NCBI RefSeq assembly: GCF_027620315.1
Contig: NZ_JAPNNL010000045.1
Location: 1 to 41,734, forward strand
DNA: 41,734 bases
Origin: Nonomuraea corallina
GTDB lineage: Bacteria > Actinomycetota > Actinomycetes > Streptosporangiales > Streptosporangiaceae
Direction: 5' to 3'
Below are positions 1 to 10,293 of the stretch, piece by piece. Below the pieces are notes generated by a model. The model had not been told where the DNA came from and searched no databases. It saw only the letters and a list, made by a program, of their open reading frames with translations. The position numbers and the translations under genes are program-made. Position 1 is the first letter of the stretch, and every line of letters starts with the position of its first letter.

Positions 1-58
1 CGAGGAGGTCTGACGCCCCACCGCCGGGGAGGCGTGATCGTCTCCCTGGCGGCCCCCG

Positions 59-2442
<2,384 letters not shown>

Positions 2443-2446
<4 letters not shown>

Positions 2447-3297
2447 CCACGGTGGCCTGGCTCGGACTCGGCGCGATGGGCTCCCGGATGGCTCTCCGGC
2501 TCGTCCGCGCGGGCCACGAGGTGGTGGTGTGGAACCGCTCGCGGGCCCGAGCCGAGGAGCTCGCCGGCGCGCGGGTGGCCGCCACCCCCGCCGACGCCGT
2601 ACGACACGCTGACCTGGTCGTCTCGATGCTGGCCGGCCCGGCCGCCGTGAGAGAGGTCGGCCCGGCGATCGCCGCGCAGGCCCGCGCCGGGACCACGGTG
2701 ATCGACATGTCGACCATCGGACCGGACACGGTGACCTGGCTGCGCGACGCACTGCCCGACGGGGTCACCCTGCTGGACGCGCCGGTGCTCGGCAGCGTGG
2801 CCGAGGCCGAGGAGGGGACCCTGACCCTGCTGGTCGGCGGGCCGGACGACGCCGTCACGCGATGGACACCCCTGCTCTCCGAGCTGGGCCGCCCCGTCCA
2901 CCTGGGGCCGTCGGGAGCCGGTGCGGCGGCCAAACTGGTGGCCAACAACGCCCTCATCGGGACCGTCGGCGTGCTCGCCGAGTCGCTGAGCCTGGCCGAC
3001 GCCCTCGGGCTCCCCCGCGACGTGGCCTGGCAGGTCCTCGGCCTGACCCCGCTGGCGGACCAGGCCCGGCGACGCCGGCCCGCGATCGACTCCGGCTCCT
3101 ACCCGCCCCGCTTCGCCCTGTCGCTGGCGCTGAAGGACGCCGGCCTCATCGTCGCCGCGGCCGAGAACGCCGGCCGGCGGATGCCGCTCGCCCGTGCCGG
3201 CCGTGCGTGGCTCACCGAGGCCGACGCGGCCGGCAGGGGAGGCGAGGACTACACCGCGCTCCTCGGCCACATCCTGGGCGAAGAAGATCAGCGGTGA
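2443..3297 (+). CDS. NAD(P)-dependent 6-phosphogluconate/3-hydroxyisobutyrate dehydrogenase-family enzyme
   Basis: 284 aa, a beta-hydroxyacid dehydrogenase of the HIBADH/6PGDH superfamily. The N-terminal Rossmann motif is GLGAMGSRMA (residues 7-16). The substrate-binding stretch DAPVLGSVAEAEEGTLTLLVGG follows. The catalytic Lys is in GAAAKLVANN (about residue 166), and a helical C-terminal domain comes last. The substrate is likely a small beta-hydroxyacid or imine, since imine reductases share this fold; I cannot choose. Its ATG overlaps the stop of the MerR gene and its TGA overlaps the next GTG, so translation of all three genes is coupled. The operon suggests expression under redox or electrophile stress. 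Confidence 0.9.
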
Positions 3298-3926
3298 CGG
3301 TCCGCGCGGTCGTGTTCGACCTGGACGGCACCCTCGTGGACACCATGGCCGCGGCCCCGCAGGCCTACGCCGCCACCGTCCGCAGCCTCGGAGGGCCCCG
3401 GGTCTCCCCCGGTCAGATCGTCGAAACCTGGCACATCGGGCCTACCCCGACCGTGCTACGGCACTTCCTGGGCAGGGACATCACCGATGACGACCTCTCC
3501 TGCTTCTACGACCACCTCACCTCGTCCGTCACCGGTGTCCGCCCCTTCCCGGGAGTGGTCCCCATGCTCGACACACTCACGAGAAAGGGATACGGCCTGA
3601 GCGTCGTCACCGCCGCGACCAGACGCGCCGCTCTGTGCACGCTGAACGCGACACGCCTGGAGTCCTACTTCCCCGTGCTCATCTGCGGTGACGAGGTGAG
3701 CCGGCCGAAGCCCCACCCCGAAGGACTCCTGCGAGCCTGCCTGCTCCTGGGCGCCGACCCCACCGACGCGATCTATGTCGGTGACTCCGAGGTGGATCTC
3801 CACTGCGCTGTCGCCGCACGCGTGCCCGGCGTCCTCGCGGGTTGGGGCGGCTCAGCCGTACGAGCCCGCACGGTGGCGCGGCACCCGCACGACGTCGTCC
3901 ACGTCGTCAACGCGGCCGGGCGCTGA
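3294..3926 (+). CDS. HAD-family hydrolase (phosphoglycolate phosphatase-like)
   Basis: 210 aa. Haloacid-dehalogenase motifs are complete: motif I FDLDGTLVDT (nucleophile Asp9, acid Asp11), motif II VVTAAT, motif III Lys in SRPKPHPEG, and motif IV YVGDSEVDL (Mg-binding acids). The cap insertion is helical (C1 type), as in phosphoglycolate phosphatase or beta-phosphoglucomutase. The start GTG at 3294 overlaps the TGA of the dehydrogenase (GTGA). It is the last gene of the MerR-peroxiredoxin operon. It probably dephosphorylates a small metabolite, perhaps as damage repair (inference). Confidence 0.88.
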   Translation: MTVRAVVFDLDGTLVDTMAAAPQAYAATVRSLGGPRVSPGQIVETWHIGPTPTVLRHFLGRDITDDDLSCFYDHLTSSVTGVRPFPGVVPMLDTLTRKGYGLSVVTAATRRAALCTLNATRLESYFPVLICGDEVSRPKPHPEGLLRACLLLGADPTDAIYVGDSEVDLHCAVAARVPGVLAGWGGSAVRARTVARHPHDVVHVVNAAGR

Positions 3927-4044
3927 CGGGCTCGGGTACGTGAGCGCCGTGGGTCCGTCCCCTCCGGCGCCGTGCGGTCAGCAGGGCCTGAGGCGCTCGG
4001 CAGGCCACCCGGCAGGCGGAGGCAGGGATCTGCAACGGGCTTCC

Positions 4045-4923
4045 TCACTCGGCTGTGTGGGTGAGGATCGCGTCGGCCAGTTCCTGGTGGGTCTCCGGCG
4101 GCAGCGTGTGCCCCATGCCCGCCACGATCATCAGCCGTGCTCCCGGGATCTGTTCGGCGATGATCGCGCCGTGACCCGGTTTGACCGGCTCGTGGCTGCC
4201 CTCGATGACCAGCGTGGGCGCCTTCACCCGGTGCAGCGCGCCCACCGGCTCGAAGTCGGGGCCGGCCGCCGCGGCCAGCCGGTGGTTGGCCGCCGTCGAC
4301 AGGTCGCGGGCCCGGTCATAGACGCGTTCCTGCAGCCGGCGGGCCGCGTCCTCGTCGAACGGCAGCCCGGTGCCGTGCAGCACGCGCTGCTCGGCGATCA
4401 TGCCGTCGATCAGCGCGCGGCGGTCCTGGGCGGGCGGGGCGGTCATCAGCGTACGGAAGAACTCCACGAACTCCGGCTCCGGCTCCGGCAGGCTCCCCTC
4501 GGGCTGCGATTGCCCCGTCAGGGCCCGCAGGAGCACCCCGCCCTCGCCGCCGCCGAGCGGCGAGGAGGCGATGACGGTCAGCGACCGCACCCGCTCCGGC
4601 GCCTCCACGGCGATGAGCTGGCCGAGCAGCCCGCCCGCCGAGTGGCCCACCAGGTGGGCGCTGTCCAGTCCGTGGGCCTCCATCACACGGTAGACGTCGT
4701 TCTTGATGTCGTCCCAGGTGTACGGCTCGGCGGCGAAGTCGACGGTGCCGGACCTGCCGGTGTCGCGGTGGTCGTACCGGATCACCCTGCGGCCCCCGGC
4801 GGTCAGCCGGCCGACGAGCTCGTCCGGCCACAGGATGCCCTGCGACATCGAGCCCATGATCAACAGGATCGGCGTGTCCGTCTCGGCGCCGAACTCTTCG
4901 CTCCAGATGGTTACGTCATGCAT
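4045..4923 (-). CDS. Alpha/beta hydrolase (RdmC-like esterase family)
   Basis: 292 aa, alpha/beta-hydrolase fold. An oxyanion-type LIMGSMSQG region near residue 25 precedes RYDHRDTGRSG. The nucleophile elbow is GHSAGG (Ser about 95), the acid is near EGSHEPVKPGHG, and the catalytic His is in GMGHTLPPE. This pattern matches esterases related to aclacinomycin methylesterase RdmC. No polyketide genes are nearby, so the substrate is unknown. The ATG lies 3 nt after the stop of the LuxR regulator, making a two-gene unit with coupled translation. Confidence 0.88.
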   Translation of the reverse strand: MHDVTIWSEEFGAETDTPILLIMGSMSQGILWPDELVGRLTAGGRRVIRYDHRDTGRSGTVDFAAEPYTWDDIKNDVYRVMEAHGLDSAHLVGHSAGGLLGQLIAVEAPERVRSLTVIASSPLGGGEGGVLLRALTGQSQPEGSLPEPEPEFVEFFRTLMTAPPAQDRRALIDGMIAEQRVLHGTGLPFDEDAARRLQERVYDRARDLSTAANHRLAAAAGPDFEPVGALHRVKAPTLVIEGSHEPVKPGHGAIIAEQIPGARLMIVAGMGHTLPPETHQELADAILTHTAE

Positions 4924-4926
4924 GAC

Positions 4927-7593
4927 TCAGAGCATGCCGTCCCGGGCTACGGGCGCCTTCTGTAGAACTACCAGCCGCGCCAGCTCCGTACGGGTGCCGA
5001 TGCCCAGCTTCGGATAGATCTTGTACAGGTGGTACTCGACCGTGCGAGGGCTCAGGAAGAGCTGCGCGGCGATCTGCTTGCTCGACAGCCCGTCCGCGAC
5101 CAGGCCGGCGATGCGCAGCTCCTGCGGGGTCAGCGCGTCGAGCACGCTGGGGGGCGGGGCGCCGCCGCTCTCGCCCGCCGCCCGCAGTTCCTCCTGCGCG
5201 CGCCGCGCCCACGGCCGGGCGCCGGCCCGTTCGAAGGTCTCCCACGCCATCCGCAGATGCGCTCGCGCCTGGCCCGGCCGCTGCGCGCGGCGCAGGCGCT
5301 CACCCAGCAGCATGGCTGTCCTGGCGGCCTCGAACGGATTGGTGTGCAGCCGCAGCGCCTCGCCGAAAGCCTCCTCGGCCGATTCGGTCAGGCCCCGGCA
5401 GCGGGCCAGCAGCGCGCGCGACTCGGGCGTCGCGGCGTGCTCGGCCGCCTGCTCGTAGACCGCAAGCGCCGCCCGCGCGCCGGCCGCGTCGCCCGCGCCC
5501 ACCGCCGCCTCGATCCGATCCGGCATCGCCCGCCACGCCACGTTCGGATGCCCAGCGCCCGGCCCCGCCACCGCGATCGCCCGGAAACGGTCGTGCGCCG
5601 GCCCGTAGCGGCCCAGGCACAGCTCCAGCATCGCCAGCGCGTACGCGGCCACCCCCGCGCGCAGTCCCACCCGGTGCGGCAGGGCGATGGCCAGCGCCTC
5701 CCGGGCCAGCCGTGCGCAGGGCTCCTCCTCGCCACGCAGGGCCGCCAGCACCGCGAGGTTGGCCAGGTGCGCGGCCACCGTGTTCTCGTACCCGGCCTCC
5801 CGCGCCAGTGCCAGGCCCTCCTCCGAGACGGCTTGGCTGCGCGCGAGCCGCCCGGCGAGGCGGTCGGCGGTCGCCACGAACTCCAGCACGACGGGCAACT
5901 GACCGGTCATCCCCGACACCCTGGCCACCTGACCGGCCCGGGTGGCCAGCTCGGTGGCCAGGTCCCACTCACCCAGCGTGCCGGCCGCGGACGTGGCCCA
6001 CAGATAGCCCGCCGCGTCCCCCAGCTCGCCGACCCGCGCCAGTGCCCGCCGCAGCAGGCCGGGACCGGTGGCCTCGCCGTCCAGCGTCAGACCGATCCCG
6101 GCGACCGTGTCCCGCAAGAATCCTTCGGGGTGCGCGGCCGCCCGCCGGCCGAGCTCGACCATGGCCGCCGTGTCGCCGACGTACGAGGCCGCCTCCATGG
6201 CGTCGGCCAGCATGTCCAGGCTGTCGCCCGCCGCCAGGATCCGCACGGCCTCGGCGGCGTTGCCCGAGTTCAGCTCGAACCGGCCCCGGAGCTGGGCGAG
6301 CTCCATCGCGAGCGTGACGTCCCCGCCGGCCCCTTCGCGTGCCTCGGCCAGCAGCGATTCCGCCTGTCCCGGCCGGCCGCCGAGCCAGGCCGCCACGGCG
6401 GCGTCCTTCAGCCGGACGGCGCGGGCGCCCGGCTCGGGGGTCAGCTCGGCGGCCCTGGTGAGGGCGACGGCGGCGGCGCCGTACCCGCCACGGTCACGAG
6501 CCCGCCCGGCGGCCTCCGTCAGAGCGGCGGCGACCGGCTCGGCCCGGCCCAGGGCGGCTCCGGCCAGGTGCCAGGCCCTGCGGTCGCCCGTGGTCAGCTC
6601 CGCCAGGACGGCGTGCGCGTGGCGGACCTCGGCGGGGGCGGCCGCCTCATGGATCGCCGATCGCATGAGCGGGTGACAGAAACGCACGCCGGTGCCCGAC
6701 ATTTCGCCCAGCCCGCTCTCCTCCAGTTCGGCGAAGGCCGCCGCCACCGACCCGGGCGTCAGCCGCTCGGCGGCACGCAGGACCACCGTGAGGTCGGTCT
6801 CGACGGCGGCGAGCAGGGCGACCTGCCGGGCGGGGGCCGACAGCGCGGTCACCCGGTCACCGAAAAGCCGGGCGCCGCCGGGCAGCGGGTCGGGCAGCGG
6901 CTCGCGGCCGGCGAGTTGCGCGGGCGTGAGCCGGGCGGCGATCTCGTTCAGTGCCAGGGGGTTCGCCCCGGTCAGCGTGATGAGTTCCCGTCTCACCGGG
7001 GCCGACAGCGGCCCGTGCCGGGACTCCAGCAGCTCGGCCGCGGCGTCCTCGGGCAGGCCGCGCACCTCCACCGTCGACGGCACGCCCTTGACGGAAACGT
7101 CGCCGCGGACGGCGAGCAGCATCGCGATCCGTTCGGTGCCCAGCCGCCTGGCGGCGAACAGCAGCGCGTCGGCCGAGGCCCGGTCGGCCCATTGGAAGTC
7201 GTCGACCACGCAGATCAGGCCCTCCGGGTCGGCGGCCTCGGCCAGCAGCGACAGTACGCCGGCGCCCAGCAGGAAGCGGTCGCCCGTTCCGCCGGCAGCC
7301 TGCCCGAGGGCCGCTCGCACGGCGTCGCGCTGCGGCCCGGGCAGCGCGTCGAGCGATCCGGCCACCGGCCGCAGCAGTTGGTGCAGCGCCGCGAACGCCA
7401 GGTCCGACTCGGACTCGACGCCGGTGGTCCGCAGCACCCGCATCGCCCCGCCCCGCGCGGTCGCCGCGTCGAGCAGGGCGGTCTTGCCCGCGCCGGCCTC
7501 ACCCCGGAGCACCACCGCCCCGCCGCGGCCGTGGCAAGCCTGTGCGATCACCTCGTCGAGCGCACTGATTTCCGCATATCTGCTGTAAAGCAC
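4927..7593 (-). CDS. Large ATP-binding LuxR-family (LAL) transcriptional regulator
   Basis: 888 aa. Domain order: N-terminal AAA_16/STAND ATPase with Walker A GEAGAGKT (residues 31-38) and Walker B LICVVDDFQWAD (about 121-132), a long helical TPR-like middle region, and a C-terminal LuxR helix-turn-helix (LTPQELRIAGLVADGLSSKQ, then RTVEYHLYKIYPKLG) in the last 70 residues. This is the MalT/LAL architecture: ATP-dependent activators that respond to an inducer. The GTG start at 7593 sits just before YSRYAEISALDEVI, where the family normally begins. TACAGT (7607-7602 on the minus strand) lies 8 nt upstream, so the mRNA may be leaderless. The hydrolase 3 nt downstream is its likely co-transcribed partner. 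Confidence 0.92.
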   Translation of the reverse strand: MLYSRYAEISALDEVIAQACHGRGGAVVLRGEAGAGKTALLDAATARGGAMRVLRTTGVESESDLAFAALHQLLRPVAGSLDALPGPQRDAVRAALGQAAGGTGDRFLLGAGVLSLLAEAADPEGLICVVDDFQWADRASADALLFAARRLGTERIAMLLAVRGDVSVKGVPSTVEVRGLPEDAAAELLESRHGPLSAPVRRELITLTGANPLALNEIAARLTPAQLAGREPLPDPLPGGARLFGDRVTALSAPARQVALLAAVETDLTVVLRAAERLTPGSVAAAFAELEESGLGEMSGTGVRFCHPLMRSAIHEAAAPAEVRHAHAVLAELTTGDRRAWHLAGAALGRAEPVAAALTEAAGRARDRGGYGAAAVALTRAAELTPEPGARAVRLKDAAVAAWLGGRPGQAESLLAEAREGAGGDVTLAMELAQLRGRFELNSGNAAEAVRILAAGDSLDMLADAMEAASYVGDTAAMVELGRRAAAHPEGFLRDTVAGIGLTLDGEATGPGLLRRALARVGELGDAAGYLWATSAAGTLGEWDLATELATRAGQVARVSGMTGQLPVVLEFVATADRLAGRLARSQAVSEEGLALAREAGYENTVAAHLANLAVLAALRGEEEPCARLAREALAIALPHRVGLRAGVAAYALAMLELCLGRYGPAHDRFRAIAVAGPGAGHPNVAWRAMPDRIEAAVGAGDAAGARAALAVYEQAAEHAATPESRALLARCRGLTESAEEAFGEALRLHTNPFEAARTAMLLGERLRRAQRPGQARAHLRMAWETFERAGARPWARRAQEELRAAGESGGAPPPSVLDALTPQELRIAGLVADGLSSKQIAAQLFLSPRTVEYHLYKIYPKLGIGTRTELARLVVLQKAPVARDGML

Positions 7594-7610
7594 AGAAACC
7601 CACTGTAAAG
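7583..7610 (-). promoter_or_regulatory. Paired CTTTACAG direct repeats flanking the LAL start codon
   Basis: The octamer CTTTACAG (plus strand CTGTAAAG) occurs at 7583-7590 and 7603-7610, exactly 20 bp apart, on the same face of the helix. The upstream copy contains the putative -10 TACAGT. They may bind a regulator of the LAL gene, possibly its own product; this is inferred from spacing only. Confidence 0.4.
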
Positions 7611-7682
7611 GGGGCGCCAGTCCAGAAAGCCCTGCCGTAGATCGACGCCCCGCGCGCCCTTCCTGCGCCGGGCCGCGGCGGG

Positions 7683-8795
7683 TCAGGGCGCGGGGTGGAC
7701 GAGGGCGACGCGCAGGATCCGATCGTCGCCGGGGCGGGCCGGGGTGCCGCCCCAGGTCGCACCGTCGGTGTTGGAGGTCGTGATCCACAGCGAGCCGTCG
7801 GGCGCCGGCTCGACCGTGCGGATCCGTCCGTAGCGTTCGACGAAGTAGGCGACGGGGTCGCCGTCCGCCCGGGGTCCGTCGACGGGCAGGCGCCAGAGCC
7901 GCTGCCCGCCGAGCGCCCCCATCCAGACGGCCCCGCCCGCGACGGCGATGCCGGACGGCGAGGCGTCGTCGGGATGGATGACGGCGATGGGGCGTTCGCC
8001 GTGCCCGCCGTCGCGGCCTTCGGACTCGGGCCATCCGTAGTCGCGCCCCGGGCGCAGGACGTTCAGCTCGTCCCAGGCGCGGTGGCCGAGCTCGGAGGCG
8101 TACGCGGTGCCGTCGGGGCCGAACGCGATGCCCTGCACGTTGCGGTGGCCGCTGGAGTAGACGGCGGTCCCCGAGGGGTTGTCCGGCGGTACGGAACCGT
8201 CGGGCCGGATCCGCAGGATCTTGCCGTTCAGTGACCTGTCGTCGGCCGCGTTCTCGGGCGAGAAGGCGTCACCGGTGCCGATCCAGAGGTTGCCGTCCGG
8301 CCCGAAGCGCAGCCGCCCGCCGTGGTGGCGGTCGGCGGTTTCGATGCCGTCCAGGACCACCCGGTCCTGGCGCAGGGAGCGCAGGTCAGGGGCGAGACGC
8401 AGCGCCACGACCCGGTTGGCGGGCGAGGACGACACGTACGCGTAGACGGTGCGGTCCCGCGCGAAGGACGGTGAGGCGGCCAGCCCGAGCAGGCCGCCCT
8501 CCGCGCTCGCCTCGACGCGGGGCACGGTGCCGATCGGCTCGGGGTCGCCGCCCTGCGGGATGCGCAGGACGCGGGCCGACGACCGCTCCGACACCAGGGC
8601 CGAGCCGTCGGGGAGGAACGTCAGGCCCCACGGCATGGCCAGGCCGCGGGCGATCTCGGTGACCTCTCCGGGGACCAGACCGCGCGTGAGGCGCTGGGAC
8701 GCGCGGGGCTCCGGCGCCGCGCATCCCGGCAGCGAGACCAGGACGCAGAGGGCGGCGGCGGCGCCGAGGCGGCGGGTGCGGGAGTTGAGAAGCAT
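7683..8795 (-). CDS. PQQ-dependent sugar dehydrogenase-family lipoprotein (soluble aldose dehydrogenase type)
   Basis: 370 aa. A lipoprotein signal peptide ([20 protein letters not shown]) ends in a lipobox with Cys25. The rest is a six-bladed beta-propeller of the glucose/sorbosone dehydrogenase family: [62 protein letters not shown]. The His in HHGG and the GHRN segment correspond to the cofactor/active-site face of soluble aldose sugar dehydrogenases. It would act outside the membrane on aldoses, using PQQ if the cell can obtain it. Start ATG 8795 has a GAAGGGA box about 10 nt upstream. It is followed by the LAL gene on the same strand after 90 bp, which has its own putative promoter. Confidence 0.88.
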   Translation of the reverse strand: MLLNSRTRRLGAAAALCVLVSLPGCAAPEPRASQRLTRGLVPGEVTEIARGLAMPWGLTFLPDGSALVSERSSARVLRIPQGGDPEPIGTVPRVEASAEGGLLGLAASPSFARDRTVYAYVSSSPANRVVALRLAPDLRSLRQDRVVLDGIETADRHHGGRLRFGPDGNLWIGTGDAFSPENAADDRSLNGKILRIRPDGSVPPDNPSGTAVYSSGHRNVQGIAFGPDGTAYASELGHRAWDELNVLRPGRDYGWPESEGRDGGHGERPIAVIHPDDASPSGIAVAGGAVWMGALGGQRLWRLPVDGPRADGDPVAYFVERYGRIRTVEPAPDGSLWITTSNTDGATWGGTPARPGDDRILRVALVHPAP

Positions 8796-8824
8796 GGCTG
8801 ATCGGTCCCTTCATCTCGTTCGGT

Positions 8825-9559
8825 TCATGCGGCCGCGCCGTTGACGAAGACGGTCTGGCCGTTGACCCAGCGGCCGGGGCCGGCCAGGAAGGCGACGACC
8901 TCCGCGATGTCCTGCGGGGTGCCGAGCCGGTTCATCGGGCTCAGACCGGCGATCCGGTCGACGACCTGCTGTGGCTTGCCGTCGAGGAACAGGTCGGTGG
9001 CCGTGGGGCCCGGCGCCACCGCGTTGACCGTGATGTCACGTTCGCCGAGTTCCTTGGCGAGGATCGGGACGAGGGCCTCCACCGCCCCCTTGCTCGCGGC
9101 GTACGCGCCGTAGGTCGGCAGGTGCAGGCGGGTGACGCTGGTGGAGAAGGCGACGATGGCGCCACCCGGCCGGACCCGGCGCGCGGCCTCCCTGGCCATG
9201 ACGAACGTGCCCCGCACGTTGACGCGCATCTGCCGGTCCAGCTCGGCCAGGTCCAGCTCGCGGACCGGTCGCAGCGCCATCACCCCGGCCGCGTTGACCA
9301 CGACGTCCACGGGGCCGAGACGCTGCTCGACGGCGTCGAACGCGGCGGCGATCTCGGCCTCCTCGGCCACGTCGGCCCGCAGCGCGATCCCGCGGGCGCC
9401 GGCCGCCTCGATCTCGGCGACGGCCCGGTCCGCCTCCTCGGCGTTGGACGCGTACACGACGGCGACGTCCTGTCCCGCCGCGGCAAGCCGCGAGGCGACG
9501 GCCCGGCCGATCCCCCGTGATCCCCCGGTGACGATGGCGACGCGCGATGTGGTGCTCAT
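8825..9559 (-). CDS. SDR-family oxidoreductase (3-oxoacyl-ACP reductase-like)
   Basis: 244 aa classical short-chain dehydrogenase. It has the NAD(P) motif TGGSRGIG (residues 12-19), NAAGV, the catalytic Ser in AFSTSV, Tyr-X3-Lys in YAAYAASKGA-type context (YGAYAASKG), and a PGPTATD loop. An Arg in GGSRGIGR and acidic residues spaced from the beta2 strand suggest NADPH. The substrate is unknown. Start ATG 9559 has a strong AAGGGGGAG ribosome site. The promoter region carries TetR-like inverted repeats (9579-9636), so it is probably repressed by a TetR protein not encoded next to it. Confidence 0.9.
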   Translation of the reverse strand: MSTTSRVAIVTGGSRGIGRAVASRLAAAGQDVAVVYASNAEEADRAVAEIEAAGARGIALRADVAEEAEIAAAFDAVEQRLGPVDVVVNAAGVMALRPVRELDLAELDRQMRVNVRGTFVMAREAARRVRPGGAIVAFSTSVTRLHLPTYGAYAASKGAVEALVPILAKELGERDITVNAVAPGPTATDLFLDGKPQQVVDRIAGLSPMNRLGTPQDIAEVVAFLAGPGRWVNGQTVFVNGAAA

Positions 9560-9578
9560 GACTCCCCCTTGGGATCTA

Positions 9579-9636
9579 CGCTAACAGTTTCATGTTAACG
9601 ACGATATATCAACGCTATCATGACTTCGTTAGCGTT
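9579..9636. promoter_or_regulatory. Two inverted repeats upstream of the SDR gene (TetR-type operators)
   Basis: TAACA-N6-TGTTA lies at 9582-9597, extended by CG at both ends with one mismatch (9579-9600). AACGCTA (9611-9617) and TAGCGTT (9630-9636) form a second dyad with a 12-bp centre. The half-sites CGCTAA/TTAGCG recur in both, suggesting one repressor. They cover the likely minus-strand promoter of the SDR. Confidence 0.55.
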
Positions 9637-9680
9637 GGTGGGAGGCGTGGCGGGCGCACCGATCAAGTTTTCGCGCCGTA

Positions 9681-9698
9681 CTCGTCTGTACAGATGAG
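9681..9698. promoter_or_regulatory. Near-perfect 18-bp palindrome in the reductase promoter
   Basis: CTCGTCTGTACAGATGAG is symmetric except at one position per arm, around a perfect TCTGTACAGA core. It lies 24 bp before the ATG of the interrupted DHFR-like gene, where a TetR/GntR-type repressor would block transcription. No regulator gene is adjacent. Confidence 0.6.
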
Positions 9699-9721
9699 AT
9701 CGACTCACGGAGGCTGACACG

Positions 9722-10194
9722 ATGCGGAAACTGATCTTCGCCATGAACGTGGCCCTGGACGGCTACATCGCCGCGGCCGGCGACGACATCGGCTGGAGCG
9801 GGCCGCCGAGCGACGAGCTGTTCCAGTGGTGGCTCGACCGCGAGCGGGCGAACGAGCTGCTGCTGTACGGGCGCAAGCTGTGGGAGACGATGAGCTCCTA
9901 CTGGCCGACCGGCGACCAGCAGCCCGACGCCACCCCGGCGCGGATCGAGTTCGCGCGCAACTGGCGGGACACGCCGAAGGTGGTGTTCTCCTCGACGATC
10001 GACCAGGTCGACTGGAACGCCCGCCTGGTCACCGGCGACGCGGTCGCCGAGATCACCCGGCTCAAGGCCGGGGACGGCGGCCCGATGGCCATCGGCGGCG
10101 CGAGGCTCGCCGGAGCGGCCATGCGGGCCGGGCTGATCGACGAGTACGCCCTGGCCACCTACCCGGTCCTGGCGGGCGGCGGCACGCCGTTCTT
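9722..10194 (+). pseudogene. RibD/DHFR-family reductase, 5' part, interrupted by a Tn3-family element
   Basis: Begins MRKLIFAMNVALDGYIAA, typical of actinobacterial 'dihydrofolate reductase family' (RibD C-terminal-like) proteins, and runs through YGRKLWETMSSYWP, PMAIGGARLA and YPVLAGGGTPFF. GGAGG lies 8 nt before the ATG. At 10195 a transposon begins and the reading frame leaves the family, ending at 10258 after about 20 unrelated residues. The missing C-terminus is at 15150-15243. Joining 9722-10194 to 15150-15243 restores a 188-aa protein without a frameshift. The broken product lacks the last beta-strands and is probably not functional. The original substrate is unknown; family members reduce pteridine or pyrimidine compounds with NADPH. 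Confidence 0.9.
10190..10194. repeat. Left 5-bp target-site duplication (TTCTT)
   Basis: TTCTT directly abuts the left end of the Tn3-family element and recurs at 15145-15149 just outside the right end. Five bp is the standard Tn3-family duplication. Removing one copy plus the element restores the reductase frame (GGTPFFTSLDHWVNL). Confidence 0.9.
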
Positions 10195-10278
10195 CGGGTG
10201 CCTCCGGAATACGGCAGAAACGGGCCGCGCTCTTGATCACCGGTCGTTAAACTCCTGACTTCACGCTGGTTAGTGATG
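10195..10278 (+). repeat. Left terminal inverted repeat of the Tn3-family element
   Basis: Compared with the reverse complement of 15061-15144, the outer 48 bp match at 42 positions (the outer 38 bp correspond to the usual Tn3 IR). A divergent middle of about 17 bp follows, and then an inner block, TTCACGCTGGTTAGTGATG at 10260-10278, matches at 17 of 19. The end starts CGGGTGCC where the right end reads GGGGTGCC. Confidence 0.9.
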
Positions 10279-10293
10279 GTTCCGGAGGTTTGG

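Noticed and set aside
5029-7608. An 859-aa plus-strand open frame opposite the LAL regulator
   Set aside because: It is rich in Arg, Gly, Gln and Pro without domain motifs and mirrors the codon positions of the LuxR gene, a usual shadow in GC-rich DNA.
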